A DNA stretch of 47,728 bases from Methanomassiliicoccaceae archaeon. GTDB taxonomy: Archaea > Thermoplasmatota > Thermoplasmata > Methanomassiliicoccales > Methanomethylophilaceae. Shown piece after piece: positions 1-8,368 of the stretch. Each line of letters starts with the position of its first letter. The first letter of the stretch is position 1. The notes beneath the pieces were generated by a model. It made no database searches, was not told the origin of the DNA, and worked only from the letters and a program-made list of their open reading frames with translations. Both the position numbers and the translations under genes were made by a program. The stretch covers positions 1-47,728 of the forward strand of contig PWJQ01000034.1 of NCBI GenBank assembly GCA_003560875.1. Reading direction: 5' to 3'.

Positions 1-1349
1 GCATATGTTATTCCGAAACGGTGGGCGTTACCGACATCGATCTGCACGGTACCTATCTCACGGGCCCTCTTCATCTGGTCCAGGATGTGATACTCGATGT
101 TGATAGTCCAGTAATAATTGGTTCCTTCGGGGTAGAAATGTAACAGCGCTGGTCTTCCATGCTTGTTCAGGAGGTCAAGGATCATCTCCTTGTTCTCCTC
201 GTAGGCCTTCTGGGAGGACAGGTTAATTAGCAGGTCGTACTCCCTGCCCAGGACGGTCATCTCCTCCATTATCCTCTCATCGAGGACGGAGAAGTTCTGC
301 TGGGCCTCCGACATTTCCTTACAGACAACGTGCAGGTCGGGCATGTTCAGACGGCGGGTGCGGAAGCAGAGCATCGTCTCCCCGGATTGCTCAAGGCGAT
401 ATGAGTCGGCCACCTCGAAGGCCCCGAACGGTAGTTGACGGTAACTCATGTTCCAGTTCTTCATCATAGCGAACTGCTGATGGCAGGCCGCATAGCGCAT
501 GACGAAGGTCTTGTTGCCGGTCTTGACCTGGTAGAGACGGTCGCCGAAGAGTTCGGCATGCTCCCTCACCGGTTCCTCGTCAAGGGAGAACATGTTGGTA
601 CCCTTGACCATGTATATTGGAAGTCCCAGGTCGTTGACGATATCGGTCGAATAATCGGCAACGAGATCGAACATCAGGGCACCGGCGGGTGTGAAGGCCA
701 TATGTCCGACGTCGCTCATCGCCTCCCACTGTATTCCGAACTTGCGGCAGAGCCGGAGATATTTGGGCTCCTCGGACAATGATATACTCTCTTTCTTGAG
801 AGCTTCCTTATCCACCATCTCCCGGAAGCATTCACCGCCGCCTTGGAAATCAGTGACCGCGAACTCATCACCCTCCGGTGTTAATATCAGGAAGCTGCCC
901 TCGGCTTTCCTCTCCTCCTTTATGGGCTTCCCGCTGAAATCGCGGGATAGCTCGGAAAGAGGATGGCCTTTGCAGCGTATGTTGAACGCCTTGTACCATC
1001 CGAACGGTGCCCTGGCGACCTCCATGCCCTGGGAGGCAATGCAATTCTCCATGGCCTTCATCATCGTCGTGGCGGCTTTGGGGGACGACAGGTCGTTGCT
1101 GAGATGGGCGTATGGGTAAAGCATGATCCTTTCAGCACCGATGCGCTCGGCGGTCTGCAGCACGTCTTCCACGGCCTGAGCACAAACCTCCTCAGGGGAC
1201 TCCTCATCGACGCCCTCGACGGTGATGAAGGCGACCAGAGCCTCCTCCATCCTGCCATCGTGCATCTGTTCCGGGATCTCCTCCGCCACCGGAGTCTTCT
1301 TCTTGGCCTCAAACTCCATGAAGTCAGCGTGGATATAGAGTGCTCGCAT
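1..1349 (-). CDS. thrS: Threonyl-tRNA synthetase, archaeal type (3' end cut by window edge)
   Basis: Charges tRNA-Thr with threonine in the cytoplasm. Reading leftward from ATG at 1349 the frame stays open to the window edge, giving about 449 residues. The N-terminus (MRALYIHADFMEF) is the D-aminoacyl-tRNA-deacylase-like editing domain of archaeal ThrRS, roughly residues 1-140, which removes mischarged serine. It is followed by the class II catalytic core, with the conserved RYAACHQQF stretch holding the zinc-ligand cysteine. The last visible residues (VQIDVGNAHRFGITY) are still catalytic domain, so the anticodon-binding domain lies outside. A TATA box at 1375-1384 places the transcript start at about 1354, so the mRNA is probably leaderless. 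It is divergent from the FKBP gene at 1464. A tRNA-Thr(UGU) gene lies elsewhere in the window. Confidence 0.96.
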   Translation of the reverse strand, partial: MRALYIHADFMEFEAKKKTPVAEEIPEQMHDGRMEEALVAFITVEGVDEESPEEVCAQAVEDVLQTAERIGAERIMLYPYAHLSNDLSSPKAATTMMKAMENCIASQGMEVARAPFGWYKAFNIRCKGHPLSELSRDFSGKPIKEERKAEGSFLILTPEGDEFAVTDFQGGGECFREMVDKEALKKESISLSEEPKYLRLCRKFGIQWEAMSDVGHMAFTPAGALMFDLVADYSTDIVNDLGLPIYMVKGTNMFSLDEEPVREHAELFGDRLYQVKTGNKTFVMRYAACHQQFAMMKNWNMSYRQLPFGAFEVADSYRLEQSGETMLCFRTRRLNMPDLHVVCKEMSEAQQNFSVLDERIMEEMTVLGREYDLLINLSSQKAYEENKEMILDLLNKHGRPALLHFYPEGTNYYWTINIEYHILDQMKRAREIGTVQIDVGNAHRFGITY

Positions 1350-1374
1350 TGGATCGTCTCAAAATCAGACTCAG

Positions 1375-1384
1375 ATATTTAAAT
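1375..1384 (-). promoter_or_regulatory. TATA box of thrS
   Basis: ATTTAAATA read on the minus strand, centred about 30 nt before the thrS ATG at 1349. No Shine-Dalgarno sequence lies between it and the start, which fits a leaderless mRNA. Confidence 0.6.
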
Positions 1385-1432
1385 TGGTTGCAGTGGTGAG
1401 CATGAAACCGAAGCATATCTGGATGGAAGGGA

Positions 1433-1441
1433 TTTTATACC
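1433..1441 (+). promoter_or_regulatory. TATA box of membrane-anchored FKBP gene
   Basis: TTTTATACC, centred 27 nt before the ATG at 1464. The expected transcript start coincides with the start codon, so translation is probably leaderless. Confidence 0.55.
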
Positions 1442-1463
1442 ATTCTTCAGATAGCTCCGTCCG

Positions 1464-2351
1464 ATGAGGAAGCCCTCTTCAATTGTTATTGACCGTAGGG
1501 GCGTAGAAGCCCCGGTGGCTGTAACGGCCACTGTATTGGTAGTGTGTCTGCTGATCGTTGCGGGCATCGCCCTAGCCGACAGTCTGTCTGGTGATGCTGA
1601 CGATGGCGTTAGGACTGCTGTCAACGGTGACCCTGTGGCGGTTAATTTCATCGGAACATATGACAATGGTATGGTCTTCGACACTTCCTTATGGTCCGTT
1701 GCTAACGATGACAAGGCCACCAAGAGCTTCACTTTCGAGAAAAGACAACAATCTCAGTATACTCCTATGGAGATAGAGATAGGCGAACAACGTCTGTTGC
1801 CTAAGTTCGAGTCTGCTTTAATAGGTATGGCGCCCGGAGAGACGAAGACCATAGCCTTGACTCCAGAAGAGGGTTATGGATCAGTGCCCGATTCGAAGTT
1901 GAAAGCCCATGACCGCGTCGAGGAACTGCCGCTCCGACAGACCATGAACCTCACCGGATTCGAGGATTTCTTCGGTGAGGCCGCTGCCAAGGGTCTTGTG
2001 GTCGCCCACCCGGTTTACGGATGGGATGTGATTGTCGAGACCTACAATCCCAGTGTCGATGAGATCGTGGTGAGGAACCAACCTGTCGAAGGGATGGAAT
2101 ATTGGTCATATGGGGACCGTGAAGCATCAGAGGGTTGGAAGGTGAAGGTCAATGCATTGGGATCGGAATCGATCACCATCGAGAATCTTATATCTGCTTC
2201 AATGGTGAACAGCGTCAAAGGTATCGATGCTTACGGTGAGAAATTCTTCCTGCATGCCCTTGACGATGAGAAGATGTATTTCAAATACTCCGAGGAGAGG
2301 GTCGGTCAGAACTTGAACTTCGAAATAACATTGGTCGAGTTCTTGGATTAG
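1464..2351 (+). CDS. Membrane-anchored FKBP-type peptidyl-prolyl cis-trans isomerase
   Basis: Predicted prolyl isomerase/chaperone of 295 residues. Residues 1-15 are basic (ending DRRG), followed by one hydrophobic segment at about 16-38, so the catalytic part should sit outside the membrane. The FKBP core starts near residue 55 (VNFIGTYDNGMVFDTS) and carries the inserted-flap-type region (FESALIGMAPGE, EEGYGSVPDS) typical of archaeal long FKBPs. A C-terminal extension of about 100 residues follows. The RRG-plus-hydrophobic start also resembles an archaeal class III (pilin-like) signal, so anchoring or processing by a prepilin peptidase is possible. The gene converges on the glycosyltransferase at 2348 with a 4-nt stop overlap (TTAG). 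The soluble FKBP at 20071 is its cytoplasmic counterpart. Confidence 0.88.
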   Translation: MRKPSSIVIDRRGVEAPVAVTATVLVVCLLIVAGIALADSLSGDADDGVRTAVNGDPVAVNFIGTYDNGMVFDTSLWSVANDDKATKSFTFEKRQQSQYTPMEIEIGEQRLLPKFESALIGMAPGETKTIALTPEEGYGSVPDSKLKAHDRVEELPLRQTMNLTGFEDFFGEAAAKGLVVAHPVYGWDVIVETYNPSVDEIVVRNQPVEGMEYWSYGDREASEGWKVKVNALGSESITIENLISASMVNSVKGIDAYGEKFFLHALDDEKMYFKYSEERVGQNLNFEITLVEFLD

Positions 2352-3415
2352 AACAGTCTGCGGTACTGTTCCAATGTCTGCTCGGCAACACTCTCCCAGC
2401 TGTAATCCTTCGCTAGTTCCAGGGCCCTTCTGCCCATCTCCCTCCTACTGACATCATCGGACAAGAGTGAGTTGATCCCGTCGGCCAGAGCAACGGGGTC
2501 GCGTGGAGGTACGAGAATCCCCGCATCCTGTACGACCTCCGGCAGCCCTCCGGTCGCCGTCGCGACCAGAGGCTTACCATGGGACATGGCCTCGGCGGCC
2601 GCGATGCCATAGGCCTCGAATATCGAAGGCATGACGTATACCGAACAACGATCCAGCAACCGGTCCCTTTCCTCCTCGCTGACGAATCCCAACAACTCCA
2701 CCCGGTCGTCGACTCCAAGATTTTTAGCTAAGGAGGCCAGCTTCTCCGATTCCGGACCTTTGCCGCATATTTTCAACGGAATGTCTATCTCCCGCATGGC
2801 CTCTATCAGGTACTTCAGGCCTTTAGTCGCCACCAGGCGCCCGACGAAAAGTATGTAGCCGTCCTCCTCGCCCGAGACATGTGAGGGCATATGGACTCCG
2901 TTCTTGATCACCTCGAGTTTATGGGAAGGGACGCCTCTTTCAAGGAGCTGGTCCCGGATGTGCTCACTGATACAGGTCACCATGTCGTACCTCTTCAGCT
3001 TCGGAAGGAACAGACGGTCGTTGGCCAGGGAGCCCGCCCTCTGCAGCAATCCCTCTCCCTCCCCGAACGAGTTGTGCCAGCAGAAGATCTTTTTACCGTC
3101 GTGAGCGGCCATGTCCCTGGTGTAGGACGGGGCCCAACGATAATGGAACTCCACGACATCAGGGTTCAAGGTTTCGAGTGTCTCCTTCAACCCTTTGGAG
3201 GTGACGTAAGGAGGGTTGTAGTCACCGAAATAACGCGATTTGAGTCTGAGTATGTCATAACCCTCGCCTCTCTCCTCAACCTCCGTCCCCGGGAGTTGTG
3301 AGGTCACTACGGTGACATCGTTGTCCCTGCCCATGACCGAGCATATGTTATGGATCCGATGCTCTATACCGCCGTAGAACGGATAGAAATAGGGGTCCAC
3401 ATGCACTATCCTCAC
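2348..3415 (-). CDS. Glycosyltransferase family 4 protein
   Basis: GT-B-fold glycosyltransferase of 355 residues, predicted to move a sugar from a nucleotide-sugar donor to a lipid or glycan at the inner membrane face. The N-terminal half has the Gly-rich loop (YPFYGGIEH, residues 11-19). The C-terminal donor domain has FVGRL (190-194), GKGPE (218-222) and the EX7E motif (E267/E275). The start is GTG at 3415 with GGAGGG five nt upstream. No signal peptide or membrane segment is visible. The acceptor cannot be told from sequence. It differs clearly from the two closely related glycosyltransferases at 3548 and 5421 but is transcribed in the same direction, with 132 bp between it and the next gene. 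Confidence 0.88.
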   Translation of the reverse strand: MRIVHVDPYFYPFYGGIEHRIHNICSVMGRDNDVTVVTSQLPGTEVEERGEGYDILRLKSRYFGDYNPPYVTSKGLKETLETLNPDVVEFHYRWAPSYTRDMAAHDGKKIFCWHNSFGEGEGLLQRAGSLANDRLFLPKLKRYDMVTCISEHIRDQLLERGVPSHKLEVIKNGVHMPSHVSGEEDGYILFVGRLVATKGLKYLIEAMREIDIPLKICGKGPESEKLASLAKNLGVDDRVELLGFVSEEERDRLLDRCSVYVMPSIFEAYGIAAAEAMSHGKPLVATATGGLPEVVQDAGILVPPRDPVALADGINSLLSDDVSRREMGRRALELAKDYSWESVAEQTLEQYRRLF

Positions 3416-3547
3416 AACAGCCCTCCATAGCGCGTTCTTCCAGGAAAGGGATCTTCAGGAGTCTGCTCGTCGATATGATATGCAATGGAGTTCATGGGAC
3501 CTCGGTTGAATCGATGCCCAGGGTATAAATTCATTCCGTGCGGCGGT

Positions 3548-4750
3548 TCATTTCAGCGGCGACAGGTAGTCGTAGACGTTCTGGAGGCGCTGGTAGTAGC
3601 TCGGCCTGATCTTTTTGGAGTTGCATTCGATCGCATATTCATACAGCTCTATGAGGCGGTCGGTGTTGGCATCTATGGAATGCTTTTCAGCGGTCTCCCG
3701 GGCTGCCGCCCTCATCCTCTCATCGGCATTGATGCACGCTTCCATGGCCTGAGCACATGAGCGCGGTTCATCCTCAAAGAGCATCCCGTTCACATTGTCA
3801 TCGACCGCTTCCTTGAGCGCGCGGTAGTTTATCGCCGCCACCGGCAGGCCGCAGGCCATGGCCTCTATCACCACCAGGCCCTGCGTCTCAAACTTGGATG
3901 CGATGACGGATGCGTCGGCGGCGGCATAGTAATTGCCGAGTTCCTCCGAGGGTATGTAACCGGCGAAGACCACCTTATCGTTCAGGCCCGATGTCCTGAC
4001 CTTCTTTCGCAACTTCTCCTCCGCCGGGCCGCCTCCCACCAGAACCAGGACCGTATCATCATCCATGTGCTTCATGGAATCGATTATCAGTACTATGTTC
4101 TTCTCATGGGACAACCTCCCGACATGGATGATGACCTTCTTGCCATCCAATCCTAGTCTCCGCTTTATGATGGAGCCGTCCACATCGGGGTTGAAACGTT
4201 TGGTGTCTATACCGACGGGTATGGTCTCCATGCGCTTGATGTGCGGGGCCCTCCGTTTGAGCTCCTCCCCGATGGCATCGGTGAGGGTGATGACGCCGTC
4301 CGCCCTCTGTAGCAGGGTACGGAAATAGAACCAAATGAGATCCTCGGTAACGTGGGAATCGAGGTTGAAAGGCGAGTGGTATTCCAAAGCCTCGGTGTGC
4401 ATGGTGTTGAAAGACACCACGAACGGGAGGTTGAGGTTACGGCAGACCACCATGCTCCTCAAACCCATTATCAACTGTCCCTGCGAGTGGATGATATCCG
4501 GTTTCAGCTTCTTGATGACGTCCATCTTGTTGGACGGGTATATTGGTACGAAATAGCCGGGGTAGGGTCGGCATTCCCAGGCGGGGAAATATATGGTGCC
4601 CTCCTCGCGGAGCTCCTCTTTACCGGGGTCGGGAGCTATGACTATGACCTCATGCCCCCGGTCCTCCAAGGCCTTCTTGGCATTAAGCACCGCAGTCACA
4701 ACCCCACCGGGGGAGGGAAGGTAACTGTCGGTGGTCATAGCTATCCTCAA
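3548..4750 (-). CDS. Glycosyltransferase family 4 protein (diacylglycerol glycosyltransferase-like)
   Basis: GT-B glycosyltransferase of 400 residues. The acceptor domain has the SPGGVVTA loop (13-20). The donor domain has HVGRLSHEKN (209-218), GGGPAEEKL (239-247) and EX7E (E288/E296). It resembles enzymes that glycosylate diradylglycerol lipids, but the substrate is inferred. The start is TTG at 4750: it gives the family N-terminus RIAMTTDSYLP, and GGTGG lies 7 nt upstream. The protein is a close paralogue of the glycosyltransferase at 5421-6575. Short tracts of the two genes are nearly identical in DNA, pointing to gene conversion. It lies 83 bp downstream of the DedA-like gene and may have its own TATA (AATAAATA near 4815). 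Confidence 0.88.
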   Translation of the reverse strand: MRIAMTTDSYLPSPGGVVTAVLNAKKALEDRGHEVIVIAPDPGKEELREEGTIYFPAWECRPYPGYFVPIYPSNKMDVIKKLKPDIIHSQGQLIMGLRSMVVCRNLNLPFVVSFNTMHTEALEYHSPFNLDSHVTEDLIWFYFRTLLQRADGVITLTDAIGEELKRRAPHIKRMETIPVGIDTKRFNPDVDGSIIKRRLGLDGKKVIIHVGRLSHEKNIVLIIDSMKHMDDDTVLVLVGGGPAEEKLRKKVRTSGLNDKVVFAGYIPSEELGNYYAAADASVIASKFETQGLVVIEAMACGLPVAAINYRALKEAVDDNVNGMLFEDEPRSCAQAMEACINADERMRAAARETAEKHSIDANTDRLIELYEYAIECNSKKIRPSYYQRLQNVYDYLSPLK

Positions 4751-4833
4751 CTAAAAACCACCTCTATGCCGTGCATCCCCTGACATGAGAACCGAATCAT
4801 CGTGACCTCTCATATTTATTTCGCATTTATTGT

Positions 4834-5421
4834 TCATGACGCCGTCTTCCTGATGCGGCGTTGGCGCATTCCGCCGTATATCAGTGATATTACTATGAAC
4901 ACGGCAACGAAGGACAAGGTGTACATCTGCGCCTCCGGTCCGCTGAAGATTCGGAAGAAGAAACCGGACATTAAAAGGACAAGGCCGTATTTTATCAGCG
5001 CCCCGGTTAGGAGGTATTTCAATGCCCTGCGGTAAGTCCAAGCGTCCATCATACTGACGAAGGCCCCGGCGAAAGGTATCATGGGGGCGAAACGGTTTAT
5101 GAGTAGCAGCTTCTCATCCCCGATTATCAGGAAGTTCACATAGCGTGTGGCTATGGTCTGGATCTTTTTTGGTACGGTGATCTTCTCGACGATGAGATAG
5201 AGTGTAGTCATCCCGATTATCTCACCGATGAGGATGGTCACCATTATCATGAGGGCCCATTCCGGGGAAGGGTCGTACATGTACGCAATGACCGTGAAGA
5301 GCTCGGGGAGTGTGGGCATTATCAAGGCGTCGATGATGAATATTATCATGACGCAGAGCAGAAGGCCGGCCGCTCCATAGGGGCCGAATATGCTTAAGAC
5401 GATTTCACCGACATCGAACAT
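4834..5421 (-). CDS. DedA/VTT-like small integral membrane protein
   Basis: A 195-residue polytopic membrane protein with about five hydrophobic segments (near 10-30, 38-50, 55-80, 105-125, 140-185). The central stretch INRFAPMIPFAGAFVSM resembles the RF-P-P-G/AG re-entrant segment of DedA/VTT-domain proteins, which act as lipid scramblases or transport-related proteins. The match is by eye and the subfamily is uncertain. The ATG overlaps the TGA of the upstream glycosyltransferase by one base (TGATG), so the two are probably translationally coupled. Together with the flanking glycosyltransferases this suggests a role in glycolipid or envelope handling, which is inference. Confidence 0.6.
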   Translation of the reverse strand: MFDVGEIVLSIFGPYGAAGLLLCVMIIFIIDALIMPTLPELFTVIAYMYDPSPEWALMIMVTILIGEIIGMTTLYLIVEKITVPKKIQTIATRYVNFLIIGDEKLLLINRFAPMIPFAGAFVSMMDAWTYRRALKYLLTGALIKYGLVLLMSGFFFRIFSGPEAQMYTLSFVAVFIVISLIYGGMRQRRIRKTAS

Positions 5422-6575
5422 CAGGCACCACTCAGTCGTTCAATCTTACTATCGATCGCCCACTGGTACAATTCCAACAACCGTGAGGATGTCACATCGA
5501 GAGAGAATCTCTCCGCAGTCGCCCTGGCATTCCTCCTCATCTCCCCGTCCGCTTGTAGACAGCGGCGCATGGCATCAGCGCATGACGCCTCATCATCATG
5601 GAAAAGATGGCCGTTGCTACCGTCCTCGACGGTCTCCTTCAAAGCACGGTAGTCCATGGCCGCCACCGGCAGGCCGCAGGCCATGGCCTCTATCACCACC
5701 AGCCCCTGGGTCTCGAACTTGGACGCCAGTACGGAGGCATCTCCGGCGGCGTAATACAGAGGCAACTCATCATTGGGGACGAAACCTGTGAATATCACCC
5801 GGTCGTCCAGTCCCAGTTCGGATGACAACCTCTTAAGCATCAGCTCAGCGGGCCCTGTGCCGACGATCAGAAGAGATGTGTCATCATCCATCCGTTCCAT
5901 CGAACGCAAAACGAGTTCGATGTTCTTCTCAAATGAGAGTCTAGAGACATGGACCATGACCTTCCTCCCTACCAGATTGTGCCTCTTGCGCATGACTTCC
6001 CCATCCAATCCTGTATTGAATCTCTCCAGGTCTATGCCCAGAGGGATGGTGTCTATGCGCCTTATCAGCGGTGCCCTCTCCAACAACTCCCTGCCCACGG
6101 CGTCCGTGGGGGTTATGACGGCGTCAGAGCGCTGCAGTATGATCCGGAAATACCTCCACAGCAGTCTCTCAGCCATGTTCCATTCCAATGGGATGGGGGA
6201 GTAGTACCTCATGGCCTCAGTCACCATGGTATGGAAGTGGGTCACTATCGGTAGCCTCAGGTGCCGTGCGACGAGTATGGCCCTTATGGCCATGGTCATC
6301 TGCCCATGGCAGTGTATCACATCGACATCCAACCCTTTGATGATCTCCATCTTGTTGGACGGGAAGACGGGTAGGAAATAACCAGGGTATGAACGGAACT
6401 TCCGTGCTTTGAAGTAAACGGTCCCCTCCTCGCGGAGCTCCTCCTTGCCGGGGTCGGGAGCTATGACTATGACCTCATGCCCACGGTCCTCAAGTGCCTT
6501 CTTGGTAGTCGTGACGGCCGTGGACACCCCGTCCCTCGTAGGAAGATAACTATCAGTAGGCATGGCTATTCGCAG
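5421..6575 (-). CDS. Glycosyltransferase family 4 protein with probable CTG start
   Basis: GT-B glycosyltransferase of about 384 residues, paralogous to the gene at 3548-4750. It has the DSYLPTRDGVSTAV loop, HVSRLSFEKN, GTGPAELML and the EX7E motif in KFETQGLVVIE. The first ATG at 6563 would begin MPTDSYLP and lose the conserved RIAM start of the family. In frame, CTG at 6575 gives [M]RIAMPTDSYLP, the same N-terminus as the paralogue, with GGTGA exactly 5 nt upstream and a TGA stop two codons further up. I therefore favour CTG. The site overlaps the end of thiDN (stop at 6586), so the two genes look co-transcribed. The DedA-like gene follows with a one-base overlap. Confidence 0.85.
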   Translation of the reverse strand: MRIAMPTDSYLPTRDGVSTAVTTTKKALEDRGHEVIVIAPDPGKEELREEGTVYFKARKFRSYPGYFLPVFPSNKMEIIKGLDVDVIHCHGQMTMAIRAILVARHLRLPIVTHFHTMVTEAMRYYSPIPLEWNMAERLLWRYFRIILQRSDAVITPTDAVGRELLERAPLIRRIDTIPLGIDLERFNTGLDGEVMRKRHNLVGRKVMVHVSRLSFEKNIELVLRSMERMDDDTSLLIVGTGPAELMLKRLSSELGLDDRVIFTGFVPNDELPLYYAAGDASVLASKFETQGLVVIEAMACGLPVAAMDYRALKETVEDGSNGHLFHDDEASCADAMRRCLQADGEMRRNARATAERFSLDVTSSRLLELYQWAIDSKIERLSGA

Positions 6576-6588
6576 TCATATCACCTCA
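6573..6588 (-). promoter_or_regulatory. Ribosome-binding site and CTG start between thiDN and glycosyltransferase
   Basis: Read leftward: the thiDN stop TGA, then GGTGATATGACTG. GGTGA lies 5 nt before the in-frame CTG at 6575-6573. The intervening ATG at 6579 is out of frame and meets a stop after eight codons. This decides the start of the downstream gene. Confidence 0.55.
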
Positions 6589-7893
6589 AAGCAGAAGGTT
6601 GATTTTCTGAATAAGTTCCTCAGGACTCCTTCCCAGGATTCTAACCATGGCGGCCTCACCGACGTCATGGTGGTCGTAGATGACATCAGGGAACTCCTCG
6701 CAGGCCTCGATGGTGTTGGAAACCGCCCAATCCAAGGCGGTAGTGGATCCATCAGGCACGTGGTTCCCTTCGAAGCAGGCCACCACAAGCCCGAGTTCCT
6801 CCATGAGGTTGACGAGTTCCTCATCGTAGCGTATGTTCATCGACGACCGCATATCGGGGTCATAGCGCATCGCTGTCAGTGTGACCGTGGCCATATGGGC
6901 GGAGGTGCCGAAAGCCACACCTCCTATGCTCCGGGCATTTCCGCGTATGGGCATAATCCGTGATTCCAGGGCGGCCACATCCTCCACCGTCCTGGCAGCG
7001 GGCAGTGCATAGACCACGTTGGACCCCGAAAGGGGCAACCAACTTGCGGGGAGCACGGACTCCAGTGAGCCGATCGCACTCCTCAGTCGATGCAGCACCT
7101 CAATACCTTCAGCCCTGCGTTGCAGTCCTACCAGCGGGTTGACGACCTTCATCCCCTTTCCGACATCGAACATGGTCAGTATGGATGATTGGATCTCATC
7201 GCGGGCGGACATTATGGATCCCAATACGTCCTTACCCTTCGCCAGATTGGCGGTTATGTATGCTGATAACGTACAGCCTCCTCCGTGTCCGGCGGTAGGT
7301 AGCCTCGGATATCGGAAACGGGTGAACTCGGCACCTTGGTAGAGGAAGTCAACCACATCCTCGGAATCCATGTGTCCGCCTTTGAGGTAGACGCTGCAAC
7401 CATGGGACCCTATGATCTCACAGGCCCTCATGGCATCATCCTCGTCGAGTATGTCTATGCCGGAAAGCAGCTCGGCCTCGGACAGGTTCGGCGTAACCAC
7501 ATCGCAGAGCGGTATCATCACCTTGATCATGACTTCTGCCAGACCATCGATGCTCAGGCTGTCCCCGACACCGGCCATCATGACCGGGTCGACGACCAAT
7601 GGGAGCTCACGGGACGAGAGGATATCGTTAACGACATGCACATTCTCATCAGAATAGAGCATACCGGTCTTGACAGCACCGATGTCCACATCATCGAGTA
7701 CGCTCTCGATCTGTGCCCTGAGCATCTCCGCACCGACATTCTGGATCCTGTCCACCGCGGTGGTGTTCTGGGCGGTGATGGCGGTTATGGCGCAGCAACC
7801 GTGGACCCCTAATGATGCGAAGGCTTTGAGATCCGCCTGGATCCCCGCGCCTCCCACGGAATCCGAACCAGCGATAGTCAGGGCCTTGTACAT
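6586..7893 (-). CDS. thiDN: Bifunctional HMP kinase/HMP-P kinase and thiamine-phosphate synthase (ThiD-ThiN fusion)
   Basis: Two-domain thiamine biosynthesis enzyme of 435 residues. Residues 1 to about 250 are a ribokinase-fold ThiD domain with the substrate-binding [11 protein letters not shown] (9-19), [10 protein letters not shown] near the anion hole and DPVMMAG. It phosphorylates hydroxymethylpyrimidine twice. From about residue 265 a ThiN domain follows ([49 protein letters not shown]). ThiN replaces bacterial ThiE in archaea, joining HMP-PP and thiazole phosphate. ATG at 7893 lies about 26 nt downstream of a TATA-like box (7914-7922), so the mRNA is probably leaderless. No TPP riboswitch is visible in the short upstream space. 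It heads the run into the glycosyltransferase at 6575. Confidence 0.93.
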   Translation of the reverse strand: MYKALTIAGSDSVGGAGIQADLKAFASLGVHGCCAITAITAQNTTAVDRIQNVGAEMLRAQIESVLDDVDIGAVKTGMLYSDENVHVVNDILSSRELPLVVDPVMMAGVGDSLSIDGLAEVMIKVMIPLCDVVTPNLSEAELLSGIDILDEDDAMRACEIIGSHGCSVYLKGGHMDSEDVVDFLYQGAEFTRFRYPRLPTAGHGGGCTLSAYITANLAKGKDVLGSIMSARDEIQSSILTMFDVGKGMKVVNPLVGLQRRAEGIEVLHRLRSAIGSLESVLPASWLPLSGSNVVYALPAARTVEDVAALESRIMPIRGNARSIGGVAFGTSAHMATVTLTAMRYDPDMRSSMNIRYDEELVNLMEELGLVVACFEGNHVPDGSTTALDWAVSNTIEACEEFPDVIYDHHDVGEAAMVRILGRSPEELIQKINLLL

Positions 7894-7913
7894 GACTTCG
7901 ATAATGGCACAAT

Positions 7914-7979
7914 GGTTAATATTGTAATCGTTGGCTGAATGACGGACATCCCGTAGTGTGTCAACATCATCTTTAAATA
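7914..7979. promoter_or_regulatory. Divergent promoter pair, thiDN / orphan gene
   Basis: ATATTAACC on the minus strand (7914-7922) is about 26 nt before the thiDN ATG. TTTAAATA on the plus strand (7972-7979) is 27 nt before the ATG at 8003. Both genes would have leaderless transcripts. Confidence 0.5.
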
Positions 7980-8002
7980 CATATCTTCAGTTCGAAAAGA
8001 TA

Positions 8003-8368
8003 ATGAAGGCCTCAAGCTGTCATTTCGTCCTCAGCGGTGAATCGGACTACAAGCACCTGACCAAGGTTTTCCCGGAACTATTGACGTTCTTTCTGAAGGA
8101 GACCGATCAATTACCTGAGGATGAGGAGATCATGCAGATGTTCATAGAGCTGAACATCCGTGATCTGGAACGCAACGTCAAGCCTGAAGGTTATAACCGC
8201 AAGGGCCGGATGAGGCTGATTTTCCCCTTGGACCGCAAGGAGTTCTACATACGCTCGACCTCAAAGCCCGCCGAGGTGACCCGTCTCGGTGAGAAGATAA
8301 GCGCCATGTTGAAGGCCGCGGATGTGGACCACGTGATGGAGATGGACACCGTTGACGGTGTCCGTTAA
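8003..8368 (+). CDS. Uncharacterised small protein
   Basis: I do not recognise this 121-residue protein. It has no signal peptide or membrane segment, is mixed charged, and looks like an alpha/beta domain with hydrophobic strands at each end (SSCHFVLSGE and RMRLIFPLDRKEFYIRST). The central part is acidic and helical (ETDQLPEDEEIMQMFIEL). The frame is open from 7958, but the TATA box at 7972-7979 lies inside that extension and points to ATG 8003 as a leaderless start. The gene converges on argH and shares the palindromic stop TTAA (8365-8368). Confidence 0.75.
   Translation: MKASSCHFVLSGESDYKHLTKVFPELLTFFLKETDQLPEDEEIMQMFIELNIRDLERNVKPEGYNRKGRMRLIFPLDRKEFYIRSTSKPAEVTRLGEKISAMLKAADVDHVMEMDTVDGVR

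Noticed and set aside
4751-5041. 96-residue open frame between a glycosyltransferase and the DedA-like gene
   Set aside because: It overlaps the DedA-like gene in another frame and has no recognisable features.
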